A stretch of DNA of 64,000 nucleotides from Pseudomonas sp. BMS12 (GCF_001592875.1 NZ_LSOF01000020.1:1-64000); one strand, 5' to 3'. Positions 44,355 to 53,653 are shown, counted from the first letter of the stretch. Translations and numbers: made by a program. The notes: generated by a model from the letters alone, not told the origin.

Positions 44355-45278
44355 ATGCAAGCACTGTTGAACGAGATCGTCGAGCAGGTTCGCCCGCTGC
44401 TCGGCCAGGGCAAGGTCGCCGACTACATTCCCGCACTGGCCGAAGTGCCGGGTGCGCAACTGGGCATCGCCGTGTTCGGCGTGGATGGCAGCCTGCACAC
44501 CGCTGGCGATGCCGACAGGGCTTTCTCGATCCAGAGTATTTCCAAGGTATTCAGCCTGGTCCAGGCGATTCAGCATTCCGGTGAGGAGATCTGGCAGCGC
44601 CTCGGCCACGAGCCGTCCGGGCAGCCGTTCAATTCGCTGGTGCAGCTGGAGTTCGAGCGCGGCCGGCCGCGCAACCCCTTCATCAATGCCGGCGCGCTGG
44701 TGATCTGCGACATCAACGAGTCGCGCTTCGCCGCGCCGGCGCTGTCGCTGCGCGACTTCGCCCGGCGCCTGTCCGGCAACGCCCAGGTGGTGGCGGACAT
44801 GAAGGTGGCCGAGTCGGAATACCAGCACCGCGCGCGCAATGCGGCGGCGGCCTACCTGATGCAGTCGTTCGGCAACTTTCACAACGAAGTAGAGGTGGTG
44901 CTGCGCAGCTATTTCCACCATTGCGCGCTGGCCATGAGCTGCGTCGACCTGGCCCGCGCCTTCGCCTTCCTCGCCAGCCAGGGGCGCTGCCCGCACAGCG
45001 GCGAGCAGGTGCTGAGCCCACGGCAGACCCAGCAGGTCAACGCCATCATGGCCACCAGCGGGCTGTACGACGAGGCCGGCAACTTCGCCTACCGCGTCGG
45101 CCTGCCGGGCAAGAGCGGTGTCGGTGGCGGCATAGTCGCCGTGGTGCCGGGGCGCTTCAGCGTCTGCGTGTGGTCACCGGAGCTGAACGCCGCCGGCAAC
45201 TCGCTGGCCGGCATGGCGGCGCTGGAGCTGCTCAGCGAGCGCATCGGCTGGTCGGTGTTTGCACCCTTGCAGGGCTGA
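44355..45278 (+). CDS. glsA: Glutaminase
   Basis: A 307-residue serine-dependent glutaminase, which hydrolyses glutamine to glutamate and ammonia. The SxxK catalytic pair is Ser61/Lys64 in 'FSIQSISKVFSL', with 'SGQPFNSLVQLEFERGRPRNPFINAGALV', 'QSFGNFHNEV' and 'GLPGKSGVGGGIVAVVPG' as further family motifs. TTGGAG lies eight bases before the ATG. It sits among genes for asparagine, GABA and amino-acid use. Confidence 0.95.
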   Translation: MQALLNEIVEQVRPLLGQGKVADYIPALAEVPGAQLGIAVFGVDGSLHTAGDADRAFSIQSISKVFSLVQAIQHSGEEIWQRLGHEPSGQPFNSLVQLEFERGRPRNPFINAGALVICDINESRFAAPALSLRDFARRLSGNAQVVADMKVAESEYQHRARNAAAAYLMQSFGNFHNEVEVVLRSYFHHCALAMSCVDLARAFAFLASQGRCPHSGEQVLSPRQTQQVNAIMATSGLYDEAGNFAYRVGLPGKSGVGGGIVAVVPGRFSVCVWSPELNAAGNSLAGMAALELLSERIGWSVFAPLQG

Positions 45279-45290
45279 TTGGACACAGCG

Positions 45291-45363
45291 TGGGAGCGGC
45301 TGGGCGGCACTCCGCTTTAGCCGCGATGCTGTCAGCCCTGATCGTGGCTGAAGCCACTCCCAC
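45291..45363. repeat. REP doublet (inverted pair)
   Basis: Two related REP units face each other: TGGGAGCGGC...TAGCCGCGA (45291-45325) and ATCGTGGCTGAAGCCACTCC (45341-45360, then CAC). The arrangement between the convergent glutaminase and asparaginase genes is typical of REPIN-like elements. Confidence 0.65.
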
Positions 45364-45395
45364 AAAGGCCCCTGACTGCTCCTGCTGCGGATGAA

Positions 45396-46388
45396 CTACT
45401 CGGCCAGCTCGCCACACAGGTCGAGGGCGAACAGCTGCTCGACCTCGGCCTGTGGCAGGCCGGCGCCGAGCAGGCCGAACAGCTTGCCCAGGGCCGCTTC
45501 GCGGGTCATACCACCACCGCTGACCAGGCCGACGCCGGCCAGCGCGCTGCCAGCGGCGTACACACCGAATTCCACATGCCCCTGCGAGCACTGGCTGATG
45601 GCGGCCAGCACCACGCCACGCGCGTGCGCCTCGCGCAGCACGTCGAGCAGTTCGGCGTCATCGGCCGGGCCGGTGCCGCTGCCATAGCACTCCAGCAGCA
45701 GGCCCTGGGGCGCGCTGGCCAGGGTGGCGCGCAACTGGGCTGCGTCTACGCCGGGGAACAGTGGCTGCACGGCCAGGCGCACCGTGCTGCGTGGCTGGCG
45801 ATAGTGCAGGGCCGCTGGCAGCTCGTCGAGGTGCCGGCCCTGGCGTGGTCGGGTGGTGTTGGCAAAGGCGTCGAACGCCTCGCTCTTCAGCTTGCTGGCG
45901 CGGGCGCCGTGCAGCAGCTGGCCGGCGAAGTACAGGTGCACGCCCGGCAGGCAGCCTTCGGCCAGGGCGGCCATGGCGCCGAACAGGTTGGGCCAGGCAT
46001 CGCTGCCGGGGCTGCCGGCCGGCAGCATGGAGCCGGTCAGCACTACGGGCACCCGGATGCCCAGCAGCAGGAAGCTCAGCGCCGCGGCACTGTAGGCCAG
46101 GGTATCGGTGCCATGCAGCAGCAGCACGGCATCGCAGCCCTGTTCGTCGACGGCCTGGACGATGGCGTCGCGCATCGCCAGCCAGTGGCTCTGGCGCATG
46201 TTGGCGCTGTCGATCGGTGGTGACAGCTCCTGGAAGCGCCAGGCCGGTGCCGGACGCTCGGGGTGCAAGGCTTGTTCGGCGCGCAGGCGCGCTTCGAAAC
46301 CGGAGGCCGGTGCCAGGCCGGCCTCGGTCATCTGCATGCCAATGGTGCCGCCGGTGTAGAGCACCAGCAGGTTCTGCGAAGGAGTCAT
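45396..46388 (-). CDS. ansA: L-asparaginase
   Basis: A 330-residue asparaginase, releasing ammonia from asparagine (or glutamine). 'LVLYTGGTIGM' (~8-18) gives the first catalytic Thr, and 'VLLLHGTDTLAYSAAALSFLL' (~88-108) carries the second Thr-Asp pair. No signal peptide is present, so a cytoplasmic type I enzyme is likely. Start at 46388 is favoured over 46394 by GGA spacing. Convergent with glutaminase and followed upstream by the symporter gene on the same strand. Confidence 0.92.
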   Translation of the reverse strand: MTPSQNLLVLYTGGTIGMQMTEAGLAPASGFEARLRAEQALHPERPAPAWRFQELSPPIDSANMRQSHWLAMRDAIVQAVDEQGCDAVLLLHGTDTLAYSAAALSFLLLGIRVPVVLTGSMLPAGSPGSDAWPNLFGAMAALAEGCLPGVHLYFAGQLLHGARASKLKSEAFDAFANTTRPRQGRHLDELPAALHYRQPRSTVRLAVQPLFPGVDAAQLRATLASAPQGLLLECYGSGTGPADDAELLDVLREAHARGVVLAAISQCSQGHVEFGVYAAGSALAGVGLVSGGGMTREAALGKLFGLLGAGLPQAEVEQLFALDLCGELAE

Positions 46389-46474
46389 GGGCATTCCAAC
46401 AACGGGCAGTAAAAGGGTGCCGGTGGAGGGTGGTTTCGCCGCAGTTTAGCGGTGAATCGCCGGCACTTGGGCAA

Positions 46475-46502
46475 AGAAAAGGGGGCTGTCGCCCCCTTCC
46501 CT
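46475..46502 (-). terminator. Terminator of the amino-acid symporter gene
   Basis: GGGGGC-TGTC-GCCCCC flanked on the minus strand by TTTTCTTT. It is directly downstream of the AGCS gene and upstream of asparaginase, so the two are separate transcripts. Confidence 0.8.
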
Positions 46503-46516
46503 GGTCTGGCAGCGAC

Positions 46517-47962
46517 TTAGCGCTGGTGCAGGTGATGGGCGATTTCGGCAGGTTCGCTGGCGTTCAGCGGCGCCTGATTGGCCGTCCATACGCTGGGGTC
46601 GAGGTCCAGGTCGGCGAACTGCTTGGCGTCCAGCACCGGCGTTTCCACGCCGGCCTTCACCTGGTTGTCGTAGTCGCGCATCAGGCGCAGGCCGACCTTG
46701 AACAGCAGGGCCAGGGCTACCAGGTTGACCAGCGCCAGCAGGCCCATGGTCACGTCGGCGAAGGCGAACACGGTGGACAGGTCCTGCATCGAGCCCCACA
46801 GCACCAGGGCGATGACCAGGGCACGGTAGGCGATCAGCAGCGGCTTCTTGTTGCTGAAGAAGCCCAGCGCGTTCTCGCCCAGGTAGTAGTTGTACACCAG
46901 GGTGGTGAAGACGAAGAGCAGCAGCGCCAGGCTGACGAACACCCGGCCCCACTCGCCGACCACGGCGGCCATGGCGCTCTGGGTGAGGATCACGCCGCCG
47001 ATCTCGGCGCCCGGCTGGTACACGCCGGAGAGCAGGATGATCAGCGCGGTGCTGGTGCAGATCAGCAGGGTGTCGATGAACACGCTGAGCGACTGCACAA
47101 TGCCCTGAGCGGCCGGATGCTTGACCTCGGCCACGGCGGCGACGTTCGGCGCGCTACCCAGACCTGCTTCGTTGGAGAACAGGCCGCGCTTGACGCCCAT
47201 CACGATGGCCGCGCCGATGCCGCCGGCGAAGGCCGGCTCCAGGCCGAAGGCACTCTTGACGATCAGCGCCAGGGTGGCCGGCACGGCATCGATGTTCATG
47301 CCGATGACCGCCAGGGCCATGATGATGTAGGAGGTGGCCATGACCGGTACCAGCACGTCGGCGGTGCTGGCGATGCGCTTGATGCCGCCGAAGATGATCA
47401 GACCGATCACCACCACCAGGGCGATGCCGCTGAAATGGGTGGGCACGCCGAAGGTGTCATGCAGCGAACTGGCTACGGTGTAGGCCTGCAGGGCGTTGAA
47501 ACCGAAGCCGAAGGTCACCAGCAGCAGGATCGAGAAGATGATGGCCAGCCAGCGCAGACCGAGGCCGTGCTGGATGTAGAAGGCCGGGCCGCCACGGTAG
47601 CTGCCGTCTTCCTCGCGGCGCTTGAACAGCTGGGCCAGCGAGCACTCGAAGAAGCTGGTGGACATGCCCAGCAGGGCGACCAGCCACATCCAGAACACCG
47701 CACCCGGGCCACCGAGGGTGATGGCCACGGCCACACCGGCGATGTTGCCGGCGCCGACGCGCCCGGCGACGGAGAGCATCAGGGCCTGGAACGAGCTGAG
47801 CTGGCCCGGCTGACGTTTGAAGGCCTGGGCGAAGATGCTGAACATGCTGCCGAAGTAACGCAGCTGGACGAAGCGCGAGGCGATGGTGAAGTACAGGCCG
47901 AGGCCAACCAGGGCGACGATGAGGACCTTGCTCCAGAGCAGGTCATTGAGAAGATCGAGCAT
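46517..47962 (-). CDS. Sodium:alanine/glycine symporter family protein (AGCS)
   Basis: A 481-residue integral inner-membrane protein with about eleven hydrophobic segments. AGCS marks: 'AGRVGAGNIAGVAVAITLGGPGAVFWMW' (~70-97), 'FNALQAYTVASSLHDTFGVP', 'MGVKRGLFSNEAGLGSAPNVAAVAEV' (~275-300), and 'TLLICTSTALIILLSGVY'. It takes up alanine, glycine or, in AlsT-type members, glutamine with sodium. The setting of glutaminase and asparaginase makes an amide amino acid attractive, but the substrate is not shown. The upstream regulator (48122) is divergent. Confidence 0.9.
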   Translation of the reverse strand: MLDLLNDLLWSKVLIVALVGLGLYFTIASRFVQLRYFGSMFSIFAQAFKRQPGQLSSFQALMLSVAGRVGAGNIAGVAVAITLGGPGAVFWMWLVALLGMSTSFFECSLAQLFKRREEDGSYRGGPAFYIQHGLGLRWLAIIFSILLLVTFGFGFNALQAYTVASSLHDTFGVPTHFSGIALVVVIGLIIFGGIKRIASTADVLVPVMATSYIIMALAVIGMNIDAVPATLALIVKSAFGLEPAFAGGIGAAIVMGVKRGLFSNEAGLGSAPNVAAVAEVKHPAAQGIVQSLSVFIDTLLICTSTALIILLSGVYQPGAEIGGVILTQSAMAAVVGEWGRVFVSLALLLFVFTTLVYNYYLGENALGFFSNKKPLLIAYRALVIALVLWGSMQDLSTVFAFADVTMGLLALVNLVALALLFKVGLRLMRDYDNQVKAGVETPVLDAKQFADLDLDPSVWTANQAPLNASEPAEIAHHLHQR

Positions 47963-48121
47963 GGTGGGTTGTCTCTCTTGTTGTTCTGGCGAAGAAGCGC
48001 TCAAGGCGCAGAGCCCGGCAATGGTCGGGCGCGACCGGGCATCGGGCAATTTCGCGGGTCGCGGCGAGTTGATGCGAGTTGATGCTAGAATCGCGTCACC
48101 CGCATCACCCGGAATGACGCC

Positions 48122-48943
48122 ATGGCCGAGTTCTTCGGCGACAACCTCAAGCTGCTGTGCAGCCACTACCGTTCGATTGCCGAAGTCTGCCGGCGACTGG
48201 CGATCAATCGTGCCCAGTTCAACCGCTACCTGGCCGGACAGAGTCGGCCCACGCCGTTCAACCTCAAGCGCATCTGTGATTTCTTCGGGGTCGAGGAGTA
48301 CGAGCTGGGCTTACCGACCGAGCAGTTCGCCCGCCTGATCGGCGCCCGCGGCATGCAGCCGAGCCCTGGTCTGGACAGCGACCCACTGCTGCAACTGCTG
48401 CAGCCGTTGCGCGAGCAGGCCGGCGATCTGCGCCGCTACTGCGGCTACTACTTCGAATACTCCAACTGCATGTCGGTGCCGGGCAGCATCCTGTTGTCGC
48501 TGGTGCAGTTGCGTGAGGAACGTGGCGACTTCCTGTTCGAGCGCCAGGAGCGCCAGGAGCGTCAGGAACACGCCCGCGGCGGCGAGAGCGAGGACTGGGT
48601 GCGTTGCCGCTACCTGGGCGCCGCCTTCTACCTGCAGGATCGCCTGTTCCTGCTGGACTACGAGTCGCTGACCGGCAACGAGATGAGTCAGACCATCCTG
48701 ATTCCCAGCTTCAAGAGCCGCATCACCCGCCTCAACGGCCTGAAGACCGGGGTGTCCAGCGGCGACCTGCGCACGCCGGCCTGTACTCGCGTGGTGTGGG
48801 AGTTCCTCGGCGCCGAGGTCAACCGGGTCAACGCCTACCGCCAGGTCGGTCTGTACAGCCCGGACGACCCGCGCATCGATGCTGATACCCGCCAGCGCCT
48901 GGGCGGCGCGCAGATCCGCCAGGGGTTGTTCGAGATCGAGTAA
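48122..48943 (+). CDS. Helix-turn-helix transcriptional regulator (Xre-like)
   Basis: A 273-residue protein with an N-terminal HTH ('HYRSIAEVCRRLAINRAQFNRYLAGQSRPTPFNLKRICDFFGVEEYEL', ~17-64) and a C-terminal domain of ~200 residues with no recognised fold ('LRRYCGYYFEYSNCMSVPGSILLSLVQLREERGDF' and 'TRVVWEFLGAEVNRVNAYRQVG'). It contains the short run 'ERQERQERQE'. Divergent from the amino-acid symporter and likely to control it. The ligand domain is unknown. Confidence 0.82.
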   Translation: MAEFFGDNLKLLCSHYRSIAEVCRRLAINRAQFNRYLAGQSRPTPFNLKRICDFFGVEEYELGLPTEQFARLIGARGMQPSPGLDSDPLLQLLQPLREQAGDLRRYCGYYFEYSNCMSVPGSILLSLVQLREERGDFLFERQERQERQEHARGGESEDWVRCRYLGAAFYLQDRLFLLDYESLTGNEMSQTILIPSFKSRITRLNGLKTGVSSGDLRTPACTRVVWEFLGAEVNRVNAYRQVGLYSPDDPRIDADTRQRLGGAQIRQGLFEIE

Positions 48944-49060
48944 ATCGCGTCGCACCGCTTAGGCTGGGCGGGCGCGCAGGCGAGCGCAGAGAAACCCCGC
49001 GCAGCCACAGCCACGGCGCTGGGTTTCGGCGCATGGCGCGTTTGCCCAGCCATCTATCTG

Positions 49061-49125
49061 TCGCGGCCAAGGCCCCTCCTACAGGCGCTATGGCGGCGCA
49101 GCGTGGGAGCGACTTCAGTCGCGAT
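49061..49125. repeat. REP-like inverted pair
   Basis: TCGCGGCCAAGGCCCCTCCT (49061-49080) faces GTGGGAGCGACTTCAGTCGC (49103-49122, then GA). The two units are related to the REP sequences at 43177 and 45291. Confidence 0.6.
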
Positions 49126-49213
49126 CAGGAGTGAATCTCGGCGGCATGGGTAATCGCTGTGCCCAGCCGCCCCAACCGAGCACTGGCCAAACGAAAGCCC
49201 CTGAATCGCAGGC

Positions 49214-49238
49214 AAAAAAAGACCCGCAAGCGCGGGTC
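49214..49238 (-). terminator. Terminator of gabT
   Basis: GACCCGC-AAGC-GCGGGTC with seven A on its left, which on the minus strand give a TTTTTTT tail. It lies 84 bases beyond the gabT stop codon. Confidence 0.85.
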
Positions 49239-49321
49239 TGAATGCATTCGCCTGGCCTGGTGAGCCACAGGCGCAATGTTCGGCCAGCCCCGGCAGGAGA
49301 GTCGGGGCCGGCGCGAAGGGG

Positions 49322-50602
49322 TCAAGCCAGCTCGTCGAAGCACTCGGCGACGATGGCCAGGCCTTTTTCCAGCTGGGCGTCGGGGATGGTCACCGGCATC
49401 AGGAAGCGCACCACGTTGTAGTAGGTGCCGCACGACAGCAGGATCAGGCCCTTCTCGCGCGCCTTGGCGACGATCTTGCCGGTCAGCTCGGCGGCCGGCT
49501 TGTTGGCGTCGCCGCCTTCGAACAGCTCGATGGCGACCATCGAACCCAGGCCGCGCACGTCACCGATGACCTTGTGCTTGGCGGCGATGTCGCGCAGGCC
49601 GGCCTTGAGCTTCTCGCCCACGGCCTGCGAACGCTGCAGCAGGTTCTCTTCGTCGAACACCTTGAGCACGGCCAGGGCCGCTGCGCAGGCAATCGGGCTG
49701 CCGGCATAGGTGCCACCCAGGCCGCCGGGAGCGATGGCGTCCATGATCTCGGCCTTGCCGCATACGCCGGAGATCGGGAAACCGCCGCCGACCGATTTGG
49801 CGAAGGTGGTCAGGTCAGGCACCACGCCCAGTTGCTCGGTGGCGAAGAAGGTGCCGGTACGGCCGGCGCCGGTCTGTACTTCGTCGGCGATCAGCAGGAT
49901 GCCGTGCTGGTCGCACAGGGCGCGCAGGCGCTTCATGAAGGCCGGGGAATTGACGTAGAAACCGCCTTCGCCCTGCACCGGCTCGATGATGATGGCGGCA
50001 ATGTCCTGCGGCTGCGCGTCGTTCTTGAAGATGCGCTCGATGCTGGCGATCGACTCGTCTTCGCTGACGCCGTGGATTTCGCACGGGGCCATGGCGCGGT
50101 ACACGCCAGCGGGCATCAGGCCCATGCCGGCGGAGTACGGCACGACCTTGCCGGTCAGGCTCAGGGTCATCATGGTGCGGCCGTGGTAGGCGCCGGTGAA
50201 GGCGATCACGCCGGCGCGGCCGGTGGCGGCACGGGCGATCTTCACGGCGTTCTCGACCGCTTCGGAGCCGGAGGTGACCAGCAGGGTCTTCTTGGCGAAG
50301 TCACCCGGTACGCGCTTGGCGATTTCTTCGCACAGCTCGATGTAGGGTTCGTAGGCCAGCACCTGGAAGCAGGTGTGGCTCAGCTTGGTCAGCTGTTCCT
50401 GCACCGCTGCCACCACTTTCGGGTGCAGGTGGCCGGTGTTGAGCACGGCGATACCGCCGGCGAAGTCGATGTACTCGCGGCCTTCGACGTCCCACACGGT
50501 GGCGTTCTCGGCGCGCTCGGCGACGATTGGGTGGATCTGGCCCACACCACGCGGAACAGCGGCGGCACGGCGTTGCAGGATGGATTCGTTGGTTTTGCTC
50601 AT
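49322..50602 (-). CDS. gabT: 4-aminobutyrate aminotransferase
   Basis: A 426-residue PLP enzyme that moves the amino group of GABA to 2-oxoglutarate, making succinate semialdehyde. Marks: 'ENATVWDVEGREYIDFAGGIAVLNTGHLHPKV', 'VTSGSEAVENAVKIAR', 'FTGAYHGRTMMTLSLTGK', 'EPVQGEGGFYVNSPAF', 'LIADEVQTGAGRTGTFFATEQ' and the PLP lysine in 'LTTFAKSVGGGFPISGV' (~Lys270). It is downstream of gabD on the same strand, with 255 bases between, in which I see no terminator. Confidence 0.96.
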   Translation of the reverse strand: MSKTNESILQRRAAAVPRGVGQIHPIVAERAENATVWDVEGREYIDFAGGIAVLNTGHLHPKVVAAVQEQLTKLSHTCFQVLAYEPYIELCEEIAKRVPGDFAKKTLLVTSGSEAVENAVKIARAATGRAGVIAFTGAYHGRTMMTLSLTGKVVPYSAGMGLMPAGVYRAMAPCEIHGVSEDESIASIERIFKNDAQPQDIAAIIIEPVQGEGGFYVNSPAFMKRLRALCDQHGILLIADEVQTGAGRTGTFFATEQLGVVPDLTTFAKSVGGGFPISGVCGKAEIMDAIAPGGLGGTYAGSPIACAAALAVLKVFDEENLLQRSQAVGEKLKAGLRDIAAKHKVIGDVRGLGSMVAIELFEGGDANKPAAELTGKIVAKAREKGLILLSCGTYYNVVRFLMPVTIPDAQLEKGLAIVAECFDELA

Positions 50603-50857
50603 GGTGTCCTCATAAGCCGCTCGCGGGCGACTCGGTCCAAGGATGATGACGGGGGCAACACGCGCCAGCTAACGATGATCGAACTGGAGTCGCGCTACCG
50701 AACCGTCTGCAGGGTTCGCCGGTGCCACCACCGGAAACGCCGACGCCGGCTGACGCAGCTCTTGCCTGTCAGCCGACACCCACGGAAATTCATGACCGTC
50801 GGAAACGGTCGAGGGCCGCGCAGGGTCGTGAGACGCGCTGCGCAGCCCCGCTGGCAA

Positions 50858-52309
50858 TCAGATACCGCCGAGGCAGAGGTATTTGATCTCCAGGTAGTCT
50901 TCGATGCCGTACTTGGAGCCTTCGCGGCCCAGGCCCGAGGCCTTGATGCCGCCGAACGGCGCCACTTCGTTGGAGATCAGGCCGGTGTTGATGCCGACCA
51001 TGCCGTACTCCAGGGCCTCGGCCACACGGAACACGCGGCCCAGGTCGCGGGCGTAGAAGTAGGAAGCCAGGCCGAACTCGGTGTCGTTGGACATGGCGAT
51101 CACATCGGCCTCGTCCTTGAAACGGAACACCGGGGCCAGCGGGCCGAAGGTTTCTTCCTTGGCCACGGCGGCGGTGTTCGGCACGTTGGTCAGGATGGTC
51201 GGCTCGAAGAAGCTGCCGCCCAGCGCATGCGGCTTGCCGCCCATGGCCAGGGTGGCGCCCTTGCCGACGGCGTCAGCGATGTGCTCCTCGACCTTGGCCA
51301 CGGCCTTGTTGTCGATCAGCGGGCCGGTGGTGGTGCCGGTTTCCAGGCCGTTGCCGATGTTCAGCTTGGCCACGGCGGTCTTCAGCTTGTCGACGAAGGC
51401 GTCGTACACGCCGTCCTGCACGTACAGGCGGTTGGCGCACACGCAGGTCTGGCCGTTGTTGCGGAACTTGGAGATCAGCGCGCCTTCCACGGCGGCATCC
51501 AGGTCGGCGTCGTCGAAGACGATGAACGGCGCGTTGCCACCCAGCTCCAGGGAGACTTTCTTGATGTCCTTGGCGCACTCGGCCATCAGCTGGCGACCGA
51601 TCTCGGTGGAACCGGTGAAGCTCAGCTTGCGCACGATGGGGTTGCCGGTCAGCTCGCCGCCGACTTCGCCGGCGCTACCGGTAACCACGCTGAACACGCC
51701 AGCGGGGATGCCGGCACGCTCGGCCAGCTCGGCCAGGGCCAGAGCGGAATAAGGGGTCTGCGAGGCAGGCTTGAGCACCATGGTGCAGCCGGCGGCCAGA
51801 GCCGGGCCGGCCTTGCGGGTGATCATCGCCGCCGGGAAGTTCCACGGGGTGATGGCGGCGGTGACGCCGATCGGCTGCTTGATCACGATCAGGCGCTTGT
51901 CCGGCTGGTGGCCCGGAATCACGTCGCCGTAGACGCGTTTGGCTTCTTCGGCGAACCACTCGAGGAAGGAGGCGGCGTAGGCGATCTCGCCCTTGGCTTC
52001 GGCCAGCGGCTTGCCCTGCTCCAGAGTCATCAGACGGGCCAGGTCGTCCTGGTTCTCCATCATCAGCTCGAACCAGCGGCGCAGCTTGCCGGCGCGCTCC
52101 TTGGCGGTCAGCGCACGCCAGGCTGGCAGGGCCTTGTCGGCGGCTTCGATGGCGCGGCGGGTTTCCGCGGCGCCCATCTTCGGCACGCTGCCGAGGATTT
52201 CACCGGTGGCGGGGTTGTTCACCGCGAGGGTCTGGCCGCTGTCGGCGTTCTGCCAGGTGCCATTGATATAGGCCTGTTGGCGGAACAGCTGGGCGTCTTT
52301 CAGTTGCAT
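50858..52309 (-). CDS. gabD: NADP-dependent succinate-semialdehyde dehydrogenase
   Basis: A 483-residue aldehyde dehydrogenase that turns succinate semialdehyde into succinate. 'ITPWNFPAAMITRKAGPALAAG' and 'FTGSTEIGRQLMAECAKDIKKVSLELGGNAPFIVFDDADLD' give the Rossmann fold and the catalytic Glu, and the nucleophile Cys is in 'NNGQTCVCANR' (~287). The ATG at 52309 is preceded by AGGAGAACAAC. GabD and GabT together complete the GABA shunt to the TCA cycle. Confidence 0.96.
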   Translation of the reverse strand: MQLKDAQLFRQQAYINGTWQNADSGQTLAVNNPATGEILGSVPKMGAAETRRAIEAADKALPAWRALTAKERAGKLRRWFELMMENQDDLARLMTLEQGKPLAEAKGEIAYAASFLEWFAEEAKRVYGDVIPGHQPDKRLIVIKQPIGVTAAITPWNFPAAMITRKAGPALAAGCTMVLKPASQTPYSALALAELAERAGIPAGVFSVVTGSAGEVGGELTGNPIVRKLSFTGSTEIGRQLMAECAKDIKKVSLELGGNAPFIVFDDADLDAAVEGALISKFRNNGQTCVCANRLYVQDGVYDAFVDKLKTAVAKLNIGNGLETGTTTGPLIDNKAVAKVEEHIADAVGKGATLAMGGKPHALGGSFFEPTILTNVPNTAAVAKEETFGPLAPVFRFKDEADVIAMSNDTEFGLASYFYARDLGRVFRVAEALEYGMVGINTGLISNEVAPFGGIKASGLGREGSKYGIEDYLEIKYLCLGGI

Positions 52310-52642
52310 GTTGTTCTCCTGGAGCACGGCGCCGACGGGTAGGGCAGTCAGGCAAAAAGCAGGCAGCCATATCGGTCTGCCCAGCGTTTGAAATGTCAAA
52401 CGAATGCTAGGGCCAGTGCCGGCAAAGGGCAAGAGTGACGTTCGATAAAACCAACAAAATAGTTAAAAAGGGTGAACAGTCCAGTGCGACCCCGAGATTT
52501 GCTTCTAAGCAGCGGCCAGCTGGCACCAGCGTGGTTTGCCTGGTGACTGGCGGGCGGCTGTTGTGGTTCCCTGGCGTTCAATATTCAGAACGATGATGCG
52601 GGGCGATACGCTGTAGTGCTGCTCGCCCCGCACTACGCGAGC
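52310..52642. other. 333-base intergenic region between gabD and AraC-type gene
   Basis: It holds the gabD promoter side and the 3' flank of the next gene (both genes read leftwards). A moderately AT-rich stretch around 52380-52480 is the probable gabD promoter area. No gene, terminator or clear operator was seen. Confidence 0.4.
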
Positions 52643-53653
52643 TCAGTTCGAGCGCAGGCTGTCGCGATACTGGCTCGGGCTCTGCCCGCTCCAGCGCTTG
52701 AACGCGCGGCTGAAGCTGCTGCTGTCGGCGAAACCGAGCAGGTAGGCGACCTCGCTGATCGAGCAGTCCTGCGCCTGCAGGTGCTGCAGGGCCAGGGCGT
52801 GGCGGGTCTCGGCCAGCACCTGTTCGTAGCTGCTGCCTTCTTCACTGAGATGCCGTTGCAGGCTGCGCAGGCTCAGGTGCAGGCCGTGGGCCAGGCTTTC
52901 GGCGGACGGCTCGCCGTTCGGCAGGCACTGCTCCAGGGCGCGCCGCAGGCGGCGGGCCACGGTATCCGGCTGCAGCGCTTCGAGACGCTTCTGCAGCACC
53001 GTTTCGTTGTGCGCGGCCAGCTCCGGGTTGCCATCGTCCAGCGGTAGGTCGAGGTCGTCACGGGCAAAGCACAGCACATCTTCGGCGGCGGAGAAGTGCA
53101 TCGGGGCGCGGAACACGTCCAGCCAGGGTTGCGGATCGACCGGCTGCGCGCGGCGTAGATGCACGGCCAGCGGGGCGTAGTCGCGACCCAGGCGATTGCG
53201 GCAGGTGCGCACATAGATGGCGGCAAAGGCATCGATGGCTTCCGGCGCGGGCGACGGGCTGCCGGGCGGCAGGCGGAAGTGGAACTCGCAGGTGCTGCCG
53301 ACGTCGCGCAGTTCCAGGGTCAGCACGTCGCTGACCACCTGGTGGTAGCGCACGATGCGCTCGAACACTTCGCGCAGGCTGCCGCTGGCCATCACCGCCA
53401 TGCCCAGGGCATGAAAGGTGGTGGGGGCGACGTGACGCGAGGTGCTCAGGCCCAGGGCCGGGTCGCCACTGGCGGCGACGGCCAGTTGCCACAGGCGGGT
53501 GGTGGCGCCGAGCGGGTAGCGCGCGTTGGGGTCGTCGAGCTGCGTCGGGTCGAGCCCGGCCTCGCGGCACAGGGCGGCGCTGTCCAGGCCGAGGGCATCG
53601 AGCTGGCGGCGCAAGGCGCGGGTCCAGCTGGCCAGGGTGGTGGGTTCAGTCAT
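52643..53653 (-). CDS. AraC family transcriptional regulator
   Basis: A 336-residue protein with an Arabinose_bd-type N-terminal domain (~15-205; 'YPLGATTRLWQLAVAASGDPALGLSTSRHV') and a C-terminal AraC HTH ('SLRSLQRHLSEEGSSYEQVLAETRHALALQHL', 'SISEVAYLLGFADSSSFSRAFKRWSGQSPSQYR'). It is divergent from the membrane desaturase-like operon starting at 53790 and is its likely regulator. The start at M5 (53653) is preferred over 53665 on family length. Confidence 0.88.
   Translation of the reverse strand: MTEPTTLASWTRALRRQLDALGLDSAALCREAGLDPTQLDDPNARYPLGATTRLWQLAVAASGDPALGLSTSRHVAPTTFHALGMAVMASGSLREVFERIVRYHQVVSDVLTLELRDVGSTCEFHFRLPPGSPSPAPEAIDAFAAIYVRTCRNRLGRDYAPLAVHLRRAQPVDPQPWLDVFRAPMHFSAAEDVLCFARDDLDLPLDDGNPELAAHNETVLQKRLEALQPDTVARRLRRALEQCLPNGEPSAESLAHGLHLSLRSLQRHLSEEGSSYEQVLAETRHALALQHLQAQDCSISEVAYLLGFADSSSFSRAFKRWSGQSPSQYRDSLRSN

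Larger units (their letters stand above)
48944..49321. other. 378-base intergenic region with REP pair and terminator
   Basis: Between the regulator (plus) and gabT (minus). It contains an inverted pair of REP-like units at 49061-49125 and the gabT terminator at 49214. No gene is evident. Confidence 0.55.

Noticed and set aside
43023..45300. Short palindromic repeats as a CRISPR array
   Set aside because: The units are few, unequally spaced and face each other; they fit REP sequences, and no cas gene is present.
45761..48082. A ~770-codon plus-strand open frame opposite asparaginase and the symporter
   Set aside because: It runs antisense to two real genes and a terminator, and its product is Gln/His/Gly rich without motifs.
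49574..52342. A ~920-codon open frame on the plus strand opposite gabT and gabD
   Set aside because: It spans two well-identified genes and the gap between them, has no recognisable domain, and shows the His/Gly/Val-rich composition of a GC-driven shadow.
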